Below, in pieces: positions 9,381 through 17,219 of a DNA stretch of 64,000 bases. Location of the stretch: the NCBI RefSeq assembly GCF_014640435.1, contig NZ_BMGY01000015.1, forward strand, positions 1-64,000, read 5' to 3'. Source of the stretch: Hymenobacter frigidus. Its GTDB lineage: Bacteria; Bacteroidota; Bacteroidia; Cytophagales; Hymenobacteraceae. Under the pieces are notes generated by a model. It was not told the origin of the DNA and searched no databases. It saw only the letters and a list, made by a program, of their open reading frames with translations. Both the position numbers and the translations under genes were made by a program. Position 1 is the first letter of the stretch. Each line of letters opens with the position of its first letter.

Positions 9381-10685
9381 TTACATCCGGCGAATATCTG
9401 CGCCCAGCGCGTTTAGGCGCAAGTCGATGTTCTGGTAGCCGCGGTCAATCTGCTCCACGTTTTCGATGGTGCTCTTGCCTTCGGCCGAAAGCGCAGCGAT
9501 GAGCAGAGCCACGCCGGCCCGGATATCGGGCGAGGTCATGGTGATGCCGCGCAGGCGGGCGCGCTGGTCCAGGCCGATGACGGTGGCTCGGTGCGGGTCG
9601 CAGAGAATAACCTGCGCGCCCATGTCAATGAGCTTATCCACGAAGAACAGGCGCGACTCGAACATCTTTTGATGAATGAGCACCGTACCCTTGGCTTGGC
9701 AGGCCACCACCAGCACAATGCTCAGCAAATCGGGCGTGAAGCCCGGCCACGTATGGTCCGACACCGTGAGGATGGAACCGTCGAGGTACGTAGCGATTTC
9801 GTAGTGCTCCTGGGCCGGAATGTGAATATCATCGCCCCGAAACTCCAACTGAATACCCAGCTTGCGAAATGTGTCCGGGATGAGGCCCAACTCGGCAATC
9901 TGGCAATCCTTGATGGTGATTTCGGAGCCCGTCATGGCCGCGAGGCCGATGAACGAGCCAATCTCAATCATATCGGGCAGCATGCGGTGCTCGGTGCCGC
10001 CAAGGCGTTCCACGCCTTCAATGGTGAGTAGGTTTGAGCCAATGCCCTGAATATTGGCCCCCATGCGTACCAGCATCCGGCAGAGCTGCTGCAAATAAGG
10101 CTCGCAAGCGGCGTTGTAGATAGTGGTGGTGCCCTCGGCTAGCACGGCGGCCATCAGAATGTTGGCAGTGCCGGTCACGGAGGCTTCGTCGAGCAGCATG
10201 TGGGTGCCGCGCAGCTTGCCTTCCGCCTTGATGCGGTAAAAGTCGGCCCCTTCCAGCGTGAGCTTGCCGCCCAGCTTTTCCAGCCCCAAAAAATGCGTGT
10301 CCATGGGCCGGCGGCCAATTTTATCGCCACCTGGCTTGGGCAGCTGGCAACGGCCGTAGCGACCCAGCATGGGCCCGAGTATCATCACAGAACCGCGCAA
10401 TGCACTGGCCTGAGCCACGAATTCTGACGTGTCCATGTAGTCGAGGTTCACATTCTCGGCTTGGAAGACGTACGTGTCCGTGGCCAGCTTACCCACCTTT
10501 ACGCCCATATCGCGCAACAGCTCGATGAGCTTGTTGACGTCGCGAATATCGGGAATATTGCTAATAGTGACAGGCTCCGAGGTCAGTAATACCGCGCAGA
10601 GAATCTGGAGGGCTTCGTTTTTTGCGCCTTGGGGCGTGATTTCGCCGCGCAATGCTTTGCCGCCGCGTACTTCAAATGATGCCAT
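9381..10685 (-). CDS. murA: UDP-N-acetylglucosamine 1-carboxyvinyltransferase (MurA)
   Basis: First committed enzyme of peptidoglycan synthesis, moving enolpyruvate from PEP to UDP-GlcNAc in the cytoplasm. It is full length at 434 residues, with the N-terminal GGKALRGEITPQGAKNEAL typical of the family. The catalytic loop reads KPGGDKIGRR: Asp121 stands where E. coli MurA has Cys115. In Mycobacterium tuberculosis and Chlamydia MurA this Cys-to-Asp change keeps activity and gives resistance to fosfomycin, so the same is predicted here. It lies downstream of the DUF4290 gene, an order common in Bacteroidota, but a 41-bp perfect palindrome separates the two. Confidence 0.96.
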   Translation of the reverse strand: MASFEVRGGKALRGEITPQGAKNEALQILCAVLLTSEPVTISNIPDIRDVNKLIELLRDMGVKVGKLATDTYVFQAENVNLDYMDTSEFVAQASALRGSVMILGPMLGRYGRCQLPKPGGDKIGRRPMDTHFLGLEKLGGKLTLEGADFYRIKAEGKLRGTHMLLDEASVTGTANILMAAVLAEGTTTIYNAACEPYLQQLCRMLVRMGANIQGIGSNLLTIEGVERLGGTEHRMLPDMIEIGSFIGLAAMTGSEITIKDCQIAELGLIPDTFRKLGIQLEFRGDDIHIPAQEHYEIATYLDGSILTVSDHTWPGFTPDLLSIVLVVACQAKGTVLIHQKMFESRLFFVDKLIDMGAQVILCDPHRATVIGLDQRARLRGITMTSPDIRAGVALLIAALSAEGKSTIENVEQIDRGYQNIDLRLNALGADIRRM

Positions 10686-10705
10686 ATGGATTTAAGGGTA
10701 AAAGG

Positions 10706-10794
10706 CTGTCATCCTGAGCGCGACGAAGGACCTTATTACGCTTGAATAAGTCATTCAAGCGTAATAAGGTCCTTCGTCGCGCTCAGGATGACAG
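10706..10794. repeat. Perfect 41-bp inverted repeat between DUF4290 gene and murA
   Basis: Arms 10706-10746 and 10754-10794 are exact reverse complements with a 7-nt loop (TAAGTCA). The outer part (GTCATCCTGAGCGC) is shared with the element at 60531-60640. On the minus strand it sits within a presumed DUF4290-murA transcript and would fold into a very stable hairpin in the RNA. Confidence 0.95.
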
Positions 10795-10810
10795 GTAGGA
10801 AATGTAAAAA

Positions 10811-11566
10811 TTATTGGGGCGGCTGCTGCGGCTCTTGGCTGCGGCCTTTTTTACGCTTCTTGCCGTTTTTATTGCCGAAGCCGTTGTTGCGCCCGTCGCG
10901 GTCGCGGCCTTCGCGGCGGTCCCGGTTCTGGCCTTCGCGCGCTTGGGGTTGCGGCACTATGAAGGCCGGCGTGCGGCTCGGGGCAGCGGTGCCAGCGGTG
11001 CCAGTGGGCATTTCGAACAGGTTTTCACTGTCGACCAAGGCAGAATCGAGCGTGAGTTCGCCGCCCGATAATTCGCTCAAATGGCGCAGGATGGTGACGT
11101 CCTTCGCGTTTTCCTTATTGTGCTGCCGATACAGGAACTTCATGGTGCGGCCAATCTGAATGGTGGCCTGCTCGCGTTCGGCGGCATCCTCCAGCGTCAG
11201 GGCTTTGGTAATCAGCGCCTCGATGGCGGCCCCGTAGACCCGCAGCTTGGGAGCCGTGCGCGGGTATGGCACGCGAGACGGTTTTTCGGTGCGTACCGTG
11301 AGGCTGCGCAGGGGCACCGGGGCCTCCAGCGTCACTTCCTCGCCAGCCAATGCGTGCAGGTGGTTCCAGAGGCGGGTTTGCACCTCGGGCAGGTCGCGCA
11401 GAGCGGGCTGTAGGCGTAGCATCAGCTGCACAATCTGCCCGGCGCGCTTGGTGCGCTCGGCCACGTCCTCAATGTCCTTGAGGCCCAGAATGAGTTGGTA
11501 AGTGCTGTGCCCGTATTCACGCACCAGCAGTTGCAGGTGGAAGGGCAGGGAGAGAATATCGGTCAT
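10811..11566 (-). CDS. DUF4290 family protein
   Basis: Protein of 251 residues of unknown function, conserved in Bacteroidota next to murA. Residues ~1-215 carry the DUF4290 region (LPFHLQLLVREYGHSTYQLI near the N-terminus). The tail (~195-251) is low-complexity and strongly basic (Arg, Asp, Gly, Asn, then Lys-Lys-Arg-Lys-Lys-Gly), which suggests nucleic-acid or cell-wall polymer binding, but that is inference. A minus-strand -7 element lies at 11606-11613, about 40 nt upstream of the ATG, and is the likely promoter for this gene and murA. Confidence 0.85.
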   Translation of the reverse strand: MTDILSLPFHLQLLVREYGHSTYQLILGLKDIEDVAERTKRAGQIVQLMLRLQPALRDLPEVQTRLWNHLHALAGEEVTLEAPVPLRSLTVRTEKPSRVPYPRTAPKLRVYGAAIEALITKALTLEDAAEREQATIQIGRTMKFLYRQHNKENAKDVTILRHLSELSGGELTLDSALVDSENLFEMPTGTAGTAAPSRTPAFIVPQPQAREGQNRDRREGRDRDGRNNGFGNKNGKKRKKGRSQEPQQPPQ

Positions 11567-11605
11567 AAAAAACAGGAGGGAGGCTGCCAGGGGCAGCGCT
11601 CAGGC

Positions 11606-11613
11606 CAAAGGTA
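11606..11613 (-). promoter_or_regulatory. -7 element for DUF4290-murA
   Basis: TACCTTTG on the minus strand fits the Bacteroidota -7 consensus TAnnTTTG exactly. No convincing -33 TTTG was found at the usual spacing. Confidence 0.55.
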
Positions 11614-11706
11614 CGTACTTGGGAGCGTCGGTGACGAAGTCGTTTGGCTCGATAAAGAAGGTCGTGCAGCGCGTAGCGAAGCATGGCCTTCTTGCGAAGC
11701 GGATAC

Positions 11707-13953
11707 TTAATGCACCCGCAGCTTGGCAAAACTCAGCAGCAGCACTTTCTCGCCCACTTCCTCAAACTGAATGGTGGCTTTGGTAGTGCCCTGTTGAGTT
11801 TCCAGCGCACTCACCGTGCCGAAACCGAACTTGGCGTGCTCCACGCGCTGACCGGCTTGTAGCTTGGAGGTGTCGGAGGGGGCGAAATCGGCGGGGGCCA
11901 CGTATTTGGTGGCCATTACCTTGCGGGGCGGCGTCGGAATCAAGTTTGAGCGCCGCTCAAATACGTGCTGGAACGGCGACTCGCCAGCCCCCGGACCGGC
12001 CGCGAACTTGAAGTTGACGTACTGCGGGTCGATTTCGTCCAGAAAGCGGCTTTTTTCGCAGCTGCGCAGGTTGCCCCACTGGTAGCGGGAGGTGGCGTAG
12101 CTCAGGGTAAGTTTTTTCTCCGCCCGCGTAATGGCCACGTAGAACAAGCGGCGTTCTTCTTCCAAATCGGCCCGCGAGGTAATCATCATCTGGCTAGGGA
12201 AGAGGTTTTCCTCCATGCCCACGATGTACACGTTGCGGAATTCCAGGCCTTTAGCCGAGTGAATGGTCATCAGCGTCACGGCCTCGCCTTCCTGCGCCGC
12301 GTCCTTCAGGTCAGAATCCGTGACCAGGGCAATATCCTGCAGAAACGCGCCGAGGCTTTTGTCTTCCCGCTCCGGGTCGTCCACATACTCCTTGATGCCG
12401 TTGAGCAGCTCCTGCATGTTCTCGTAGCGGGAGAGGCCCTCAATGCTTTTATCGGCATACAATTCCTCCAGCATGCCGGAGTTTTTGGCGATAAACTTGG
12501 CCGCTTCAAAGGCATCTTCCTTCCCGGCAATCACCACGTAGCTTTTGATTTTCTCCGCAAAACCCACTACGGGATTCGATACCCGCGCGGCCAGGAATTG
12601 GTCGGCGTGGGCTACCACTTCCCACAGCGAGTGGTTGTTTTCATCGGCCGTGGTAATGAGCTTGCTGATGGTGGTATCGCCAATGCCGCGCTTCGGATAA
12701 TTAATTACCCGGCGAATAGCCTGCTCGTCATTTTGATTAACGGTGAGGCGCAAGTAGGCCACTAAATCCTTAATTTCCTTGCGTTGATAAAACGACAGGC
12801 CGCCAACAACTTTATACTTTATATTTAATTTTCGCAACGATTCCTCCATCGCGCGGCTTTGCGCATTAGTACGGTACAGAATGGCGAAATTATCGTAAGA
12901 AAGATGCCCATTCATCTTATCCTCAAAGATGGAATTAGCCACCAATTTGCCCTCCTCGTTGTCGGAAGCGGCTTTCAGGACTTCAATCAGCGTGCCGTCT
13001 TCATTCTCCGAAAATACGTCCTTGCGCAATTGCGCCTGATTGTTTTTAATTACCGAATTGGCTGCCCAAACAATGTTTTTCGTGGAGCGGTAATTTTGCT
13101 CCAGCTTAAATACCTGCAATTCCGGATAGTCTTTCTCGAAATTGAGAATGTTGGTAATATCCGCGCCACGGAAGGCGTAAATACTTTGCGCATCATCGCC
13201 CACCACGCAAATATTTCGCTCTTTGGCCGCCAGCTTGCGCGTAATTAAATACTGTGAATAGTTGGTGTCCTGGTACTCGTCCACCATTACAAACCGGAAC
13301 ATATTCTGGTATTTATTCAGAATATCGGTGTGTTCCTTAAACAGCACGTTGGTGTTGAAAAGCAGGTCGTCAAAATCCATCGCGCCGGCCTTGAAACAGC
13401 GTTGCTGGTACTGCTGGTAGAGCACCCCGATTTTGGGGCGCAACGCCGCCTCATCGTCGGCCTTGATGGCCGCGTCGTTGAGGTACTGACTTACCGAAAT
13501 CAGCTTATTCTTGGCAGCCGAGATGCGGCCCAACACCAGGCTGGATTTGTAGAGTTTGTCATCCAGCTCCAACTCCTTCACAATTTGGCCCATCAGGGTT
13601 TTTGAGTCCTGGGAGTCGTAGATAGTAAAGCTGCGCGGGTAGCCGATTTTGTCGGCTTCGGAGCGCAGGATTTTGGCGAATACGGAGTGGAAAGTGCCCA
13701 TCCACAGGTTGCGGGCATTGGGGCCAACCACTTTTTCCACGCGGGCGCGCATTTCCTTGGCGGCCTTGTTGGTGAAGGTGAGGGCGAGAATATTGAACGG
13801 GTCGACGCCCTTTTCGAGCAGATGGGCAATGCGGTAGGTGAGGACCCGGGTTTTGCCCGAGCCGGCACCGGCGATAATCATGCAGGGACCGTCGGTTTGC
13901 ATCACCGCGCCGGCCTGCGACGGATTCAGAAGGGAAAGATAATCTAATGCCAT
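11707..13953 (-). CDS. pcrA: UvrD/PcrA-type ATP-dependent 3'-5' DNA helicase
   Basis: Superfamily 1A helicase of 748 residues acting in DNA repair and replication restart. Walker A is GAGSGKT at residues 29-35, the Q motif is LNPSQAGAV, motif II is VDEYQDT near residue 230, and motif VI is VAITRAEKKL. The C-terminus (HAKFGFGTV to the end) is the Tudor-like domain that contacts RNA polymerase in PcrA. Codons in the middle, roughly bases 12660-13300, end in A or T more often than in the flanks. A -7 element lies 31 nt upstream of the ATG. There is no partner gene in the same operon. Confidence 0.95.
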   Translation of the reverse strand: MALDYLSLLNPSQAGAVMQTDGPCMIIAGAGSGKTRVLTYRIAHLLEKGVDPFNILALTFTNKAAKEMRARVEKVVGPNARNLWMGTFHSVFAKILRSEADKIGYPRSFTIYDSQDSKTLMGQIVKELELDDKLYKSSLVLGRISAAKNKLISVSQYLNDAAIKADDEAALRPKIGVLYQQYQQRCFKAGAMDFDDLLFNTNVLFKEHTDILNKYQNMFRFVMVDEYQDTNYSQYLITRKLAAKERNICVVGDDAQSIYAFRGADITNILNFEKDYPELQVFKLEQNYRSTKNIVWAANSVIKNNQAQLRKDVFSENEDGTLIEVLKAASDNEEGKLVANSIFEDKMNGHLSYDNFAILYRTNAQSRAMEESLRKLNIKYKVVGGLSFYQRKEIKDLVAYLRLTVNQNDEQAIRRVINYPKRGIGDTTISKLITTADENNHSLWEVVAHADQFLAARVSNPVVGFAEKIKSYVVIAGKEDAFEAAKFIAKNSGMLEELYADKSIEGLSRYENMQELLNGIKEYVDDPEREDKSLGAFLQDIALVTDSDLKDAAQEGEAVTLMTIHSAKGLEFRNVYIVGMEENLFPSQMMITSRADLEEERRLFYVAITRAEKKLTLSYATSRYQWGNLRSCEKSRFLDEIDPQYVNFKFAAGPGAGESPFQHVFERRSNLIPTPPRKVMATKYVAPADFAPSDTSKLQAGQRVEHAKFGFGTVSALETQQGTTKATIQFEEVGEKVLLLSFAKLRVH

Positions 13954-13984
13954 GTGCGAATAAGCCGCCTTTTGAGCGGGTTTA

Positions 13985-13992
13985 CAAAGGTA
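13985..13992 (-). promoter_or_regulatory. -7 element for pcrA
   Basis: TACCTTTG on the minus strand, 31 nt before the pcrA ATG. It is back to back with the DUF3109 promoter, so this short gap holds two divergent promoters. Confidence 0.6.
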
Positions 13993-14021
13993 CGGAGCCG
14001 TGGGCAGGGGCGGGTCATCAA

Positions 14022-14051
14022 TTTGGGCCCGCGCCGGTGGGGTTATCTTTG
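14022..14051 (+). promoter_or_regulatory. Complete Bacteroidota promoter for the DUF3109 gene, leaderless
   Basis: TTTG at 14022-14025, 18 nt spacing, then TATCTTTG at 14044-14051. Both consensus parts are present. Only three bases separate the -7 element from the ATG at 14055, so transcription should start at or next to the start codon. Confidence 0.75.
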
Positions 14052-14054
14052 TGA

Positions 14055-14630
14055 ATGATTATTATTCAGGAAACGGTCATTTCCGACGACATCGCCGATA
14101 ATTTTTTCGTCTGCAACCTCGAAGCCTGCAAGGGCGCGTGCTGCGTGGAGGGCGACCTCGGCGCGCCCCTCGAAGAACCCGAGTTGAAGATTCTGGAGCA
14201 GGAATACGCCAATATCAAGCCCTTCTTAACCGACGCCGGCCGCGCCGCTATCGAGGCGCAAGGCCTCTACATTAAGGATTGGGAAGGGGATTTCAGCACC
14301 ACGACCATTGAGGATAAGGAGTGCGCCTACGCCCTGTGGGACGAGCGCGGCATCCTGAAGTGCGGCATCGAGCAGGCGTACCTGGCTGGGGCTACCACGT
14401 TCAAAAAGCCCATCAGCTGCCACTTATACCCCATTCGCATCACGAAGTACGAAGGCTTTGATGCTTTGAACTACGACCGGTGGAACATCTGCAACCCGGC
14501 CTGCGCATTCGGCGGCACGTTGGGCGTGAAAGTGTACCAATTTCTGAAGGAGCCGCTGATTCGTAAGTACGGTGAGGGCTGGTACGGGGAACTGGTGAAG
14601 GAAATTGAGAATCCGACAGTGAAGAAATAA
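14055..14630 (+). CDS. DUF3109 family cysteine-rich protein
   Basis: Protein of 191 residues of unknown function, found across Bacteroidota. It carries a Cys cluster near the N-terminus (Cys20, Cys25, Cys29, Cys30 in [11 protein letters not shown]) and further Cys residues in [22 protein letters not shown] and [11 protein letters not shown]. The pattern resembles the YkgJ-like Zn/Fe chelating families, so metal or Fe-S binding is likely but unproven. The start is fixed by a promoter ending three bases before the ATG. It is a single-gene unit, followed by a long palindrome. Confidence 0.85.
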   Translation: MIIIQETVISDDIADNFFVCNLEACKGACCVEGDLGAPLEEPELKILEQEYANIKPFLTDAGRAAIEAQGLYIKDWEGDFSTTTIEDKECAYALWDERGILKCGIEQAYLAGATTFKKPISCHLYPIRITKYEGFDALNYDRWNICNPACAFGGTLGVKVYQFLKEPLIRKYGEGWYGELVKEIENPTVKK

Positions 14631-14656
14631 GCAACGGATAGGCCCGTTAAACGTGA

Positions 14657-14762
14657 GAACGTCATGCTCAGCGAAGTCGAAGCATCTCGCGTGTGGTAGT
14701 AAACCATTTAATTGGGTTACTGTGGCACGCGAGATGCTCCGACTTCGCTCAGAATGACGTTT
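14657..14762. repeat. Dispersed palindrome between DUF3109 and cyclophilin genes
   Basis: Imperfect 37-bp arms (14657-14693 and 14726-14762), starting GAACGTCATGCTCAGCGAAG. It belongs to the GTCATGCTGAGC family and lies between convergent genes, where it may also end transcription. Confidence 0.85.
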
Positions 14763-14788
14763 CTGGTTTATGCAGAATGGGCGAAAAT

Positions 14789-15247
14789 CTACTCCTCCTT
14801 CACCACAATCTTCTCAATCTCGTCGTTGGCGGTAATCTGGTCAATTACATTAACGCCTTCTACTACCTTACCGAATACGGTGTGTACACGGTCGAGGTGC
14901 GCGGTATTGTCACGCGAGTGCACCACGAAAAACTGCGAGCCGCCGGTATTTTTGCCGGCGTGGGCCATGCTCAGCGCGCCACGCTCGTGGTACTGGTGGT
15001 CGCCGCTGGTTTCGCAGTCGATTTTATAGCCGGGGCCACCGGTGCCGGGCTGGCCCTTAGCCCCATCGCGTGAGTTAGGGCAGCCACCCTGAATCACGAA
15101 ATTCGGGATAACGCGGTGGAACTTTAGGCCGTCGTAGAAGCCTTTCTGCGCGAGGTCGGTGAAATTTTTTACGGTTTTCGGAGCGTCCTGCTCGTAAAAC
15201 TCAACTTTCATTACACCCTTTTTGGTGTGGATTTCAGCGGTTTTCAT
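14789..15247 (-). CDS. Cyclophilin-type peptidyl-prolyl cis-trans isomerase
   Basis: Single-domain cyclophilin of 152 residues that speeds proline isomerisation. The active-site run [13 protein letters not shown] (Arg45) and GSQFFV are present, followed by [10 protein letters not shown]. There is no signal peptide, so it is probably cytoplasmic. The usual cyclophilin-A Trp is replaced by His (AHLDRVH), as in many bacterial forms, which predicts weak cyclosporin binding. A near-consensus -7 element (TACCTTCG, minus strand, 15302-15309) lies 54 nt upstream. Confidence 0.93.
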   Translation of the reverse strand: MKTAEIHTKKGVMKVEFYEQDAPKTVKNFTDLAQKGFYDGLKFHRVIPNFVIQGGCPNSRDGAKGQPGTGGPGYKIDCETSGDHQYHERGALSMAHAGKNTGGSQFFVVHSRDNTAHLDRVHTVFGKVVEGVNVIDQITANDEIEKIVVKEE

Positions 15248-15323
15248 GAATCGCGGATTTTAGCGGATTGATTAAACGGAAGCAGACCTCGCTTCCGGGG
15301 CCGAAGGTAAGAATTTGGCGGCC

Positions 15324-15355
15324 TTGCAAAACATCCCGGGAAGGTTGTAGTTTCG
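15324..15355 (+). promoter_or_regulatory. Possible promoter of the fasciclin gene
   Basis: TTG (15324-15326), 21 nt spacing, then TAGTTTCG (15348-15355), one mismatch from TAnnTTTG. It predicts a leader of roughly 80 nt. Confidence 0.4.
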
Positions 15356-15436
15356 TAAGTTCACAGCCGTATAAGCACATACGTTGTTAATGATTTTCTG
15401 CTCACCCGTTTTTTCTTCTTTCACAACAACCATCTC

Positions 15437-16069
15437 ATGAAAAAATCTTTTGCTCCTCTGCTAGCTGCTTTTGCAACGACCCTGATGCTCACAAGCTGCG
15501 GCAACGAAAAGACCACCACTACCGAAACTGCTGTAAGCACGGTGAACCCGGCTGACTCATTAGCCGCAGTGGCCGGTGATTCGGCCCGGATGGCCAAGCC
15601 GGAAGGCGTAATGGTGGACGGTGTGGCCATGACGGCCGATAAGAATATCGTGGAAAATGCTGCTGGTGCCAAAAGCGTGAGCACGCTGGTATCGGCCGTG
15701 AAAGCTGCTGGCTTGGTAGAAACACTGAGCGGCACCGGTCCCTTCACGGTATTCGCGCCCACCAATGCTGCCTTCGACAAGCTGCCCAAAGGTGCCGTAG
15801 CCGGCCTGATGGACCCCGCCAGCAAAGCCAAACTGGCTGGTGTGCTCACTTACCACGTCATCGCCGGTCGCCTCGTGGCCGCCGACCTGAAAGACGGCCA
15901 GGAGTTGACTACCGTGAACGGCGAGAAGCTGAAAGTGACGGTGAAAGACGGCCAGGTGATGGTTGGCAACGGCAAAGACGCCCCCGCCACCGTGCAAATC
16001 GCCGACGTGATTTCGAGCAACGGCGTAACCCACGTAATTGACACCGTGATTTTGCCCGTTGCCAAGTAA
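15437..16069 (+). CDS. Fasciclin (FAS1) domain lipoprotein
   Basis: Exported protein of 210 residues. A lipoprotein signal peptide ends in LTSC, with lipidated Cys21. A short Thr-rich spacer follows, then one FAS1 domain (about 75-208) with VEAL-type motifs: GPFTVFAPTNAAFDKLP in the first half and NGVTHVIDTVILP at the end. FAS1 domains mediate adhesion or binding at the cell surface; the ligand is unknown. The gene stands alone and is followed by a terminator nested inside a larger inverted repeat. Confidence 0.92.
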   Translation: MKKSFAPLLAAFATTLMLTSCGNEKTTTTETAVSTVNPADSLAAVAGDSARMAKPEGVMVDGVAMTADKNIVENAAGAKSVSTLVSAVKAAGLVETLSGTGPFTVFAPTNAAFDKLPKGAVAGLMDPASKAKLAGVLTYHVIAGRLVAADLKDGQELTTVNGEKLKVTVKDGQVMVGNGKDAPATVQIADVISSNGVTHVIDTVILPVAK

Positions 16070-16073
16070 GTTC

Positions 16074-16247
16074 CTGTCACAGCGAGCGGAGCGAAGCAAT
16101 TCGTCCTGTTCTCAGCGATAAACCTACAAGTGTGAAAAGCCTCAACTTCGCGAAGGAGTTGGGGCTTTTTTCTTGAGAAACGGGTCAAATTTTAAGAGCT
16201 TCTCGCTGGGAACAGGACGGATTGCTTCGCTTCGTTCGCAGTGACAT
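16074..16247. repeat. Imperfect ~47-bp inverted repeat flanking a terminator
   Basis: Left arm 16074-16120 (CTGTCACAGCGAGCGGAGCG...) and right arm 16201-16247 pair imperfectly. They enclose the fasciclin terminator. This is a variant end (GTCACAGCGAGCG) of the dispersed palindromes. Confidence 0.75.
16135..16171 (+). terminator. Rho-independent terminator after fasciclin gene
   Basis: AAAAGCCTCAACT / AGTTGGGGCTTTT stem with a 9-nt loop and a T run. Confidence 0.8.
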
Positions 16248-16250
16248 TTG

Positions 16251-17219
16251 CTAATGCCGGTTGTCCTCGCCGGCCAGCATGCTGATATAACTGTCGTAGC
16301 GGGGCAGCGCAATGCGGCCTTGGTCCACGGCGTCGCGCACGGCGCAGCCGGGCTCGTGGGTGTGCTGGCAGTTGTGGTAGCGGCATTGGCCCAGCAGCGC
16401 CCGAAACTCAGGAAAATAGCCGGCCAGCTCGGTTGGCGGAATCTCTACCAAGCCCAGCTCTTTGATGCCGGGCGTATCAATAATGAACGTACCGGGGCGC
16501 ACTACCAGCATTTCGGCGAAGGTGGTGGTGTGCACGCCTTTGTCGGAAAACTCACTGATTTCGGCGGTTTTCAGGTCGAGGTCGGGCACTAAGGCGTTGA
16601 TGAGCGTGCTTTTGCCCACGCCGGAATGGCCCGCCAGCAGGCTCACCTTGCCGTCGAGCAGGTGGTCAATTTCGGGTACGCCTTCGCCGGTAGTGGCGGC
16701 GCAGGTACGGCTGGGATAACCCAGACTGGCGTACATGCCCGCGATTTCGGCTTGGTACTCAAAGCCATCGGCATCGTACAGGTCGGTCTTGTTGAAGAGC
16801 AGCGTGACGGGAATGTGGTAGGCCTCGGCCGTGACCAAAAATCGGTCGATAAACCCGAACGAGGTGGCCGGCGATACCAGCGTAACTACCAGCAGTGCCT
16901 GGTCGATGTTGGCGGCTACGATGTGGACGTGGCCGGTTTTGTGTACCGAGCGGCGCACGATGTAGTTGCGGCGCGGCGTGATGTGTGAGATTACGGCCGC
17001 GCCTTCGCCCTGGGCTTCCACCGTAAAATCAACTATGTCGCCCACGGCCAGTGGGTTACTGGCTTTAAGGCCCTTGATTTTGAATTTGCCGCGCAGCCGG
17101 CAGCGGTACAGCTCCCCGGTGGCGAGGCCGCGCACCACGTACCATGAGCCCGTGGATTTTACCACAATGCCGCGTAGCAGCCCCGTGGGGCCAGTTGGGG
17201 GAAAGGTTTCGGGAGTCAT
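16251..17219 (-). CDS. rsgA: Ribosome small-subunit GTPase RsgA
   Basis: Circularly permuted GTPase of 322 residues that helps late maturation of the 30S subunit. An OB fold occupies ~1-90. The permuted motif order is visible: NKTD (143-146) precedes GHSGVGKS (197-204) and DTPG (248-251). The zinc site is Cys279, Cys284, His286 and Cys292. Its ATG overlaps the stop of waaA by 4 nt, so the two are translationally coupled in one minus-strand operon. Confidence 0.96.
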   Translation of the reverse strand: MTPETFPPTGPTGLLRGIVVKSTGSWYVVRGLATGELYRCRLRGKFKIKGLKASNPLAVGDIVDFTVEAQGEGAAVISHITPRRNYIVRRSVHKTGHVHIVAANIDQALLVVTLVSPATSFGFIDRFLVTAEAYHIPVTLLFNKTDLYDADGFEYQAEIAGMYASLGYPSRTCAATTGEGVPEIDHLLDGKVSLLAGHSGVGKSTLINALVPDLDLKTAEISEFSDKGVHTTTFAEMLVVRPGTFIIDTPGIKELGLVEIPPTELAGYFPEFRALLGQCRYHNCQHTHEPGCAVRDAVDQGRIALPRYDSYISMLAGEDNRH

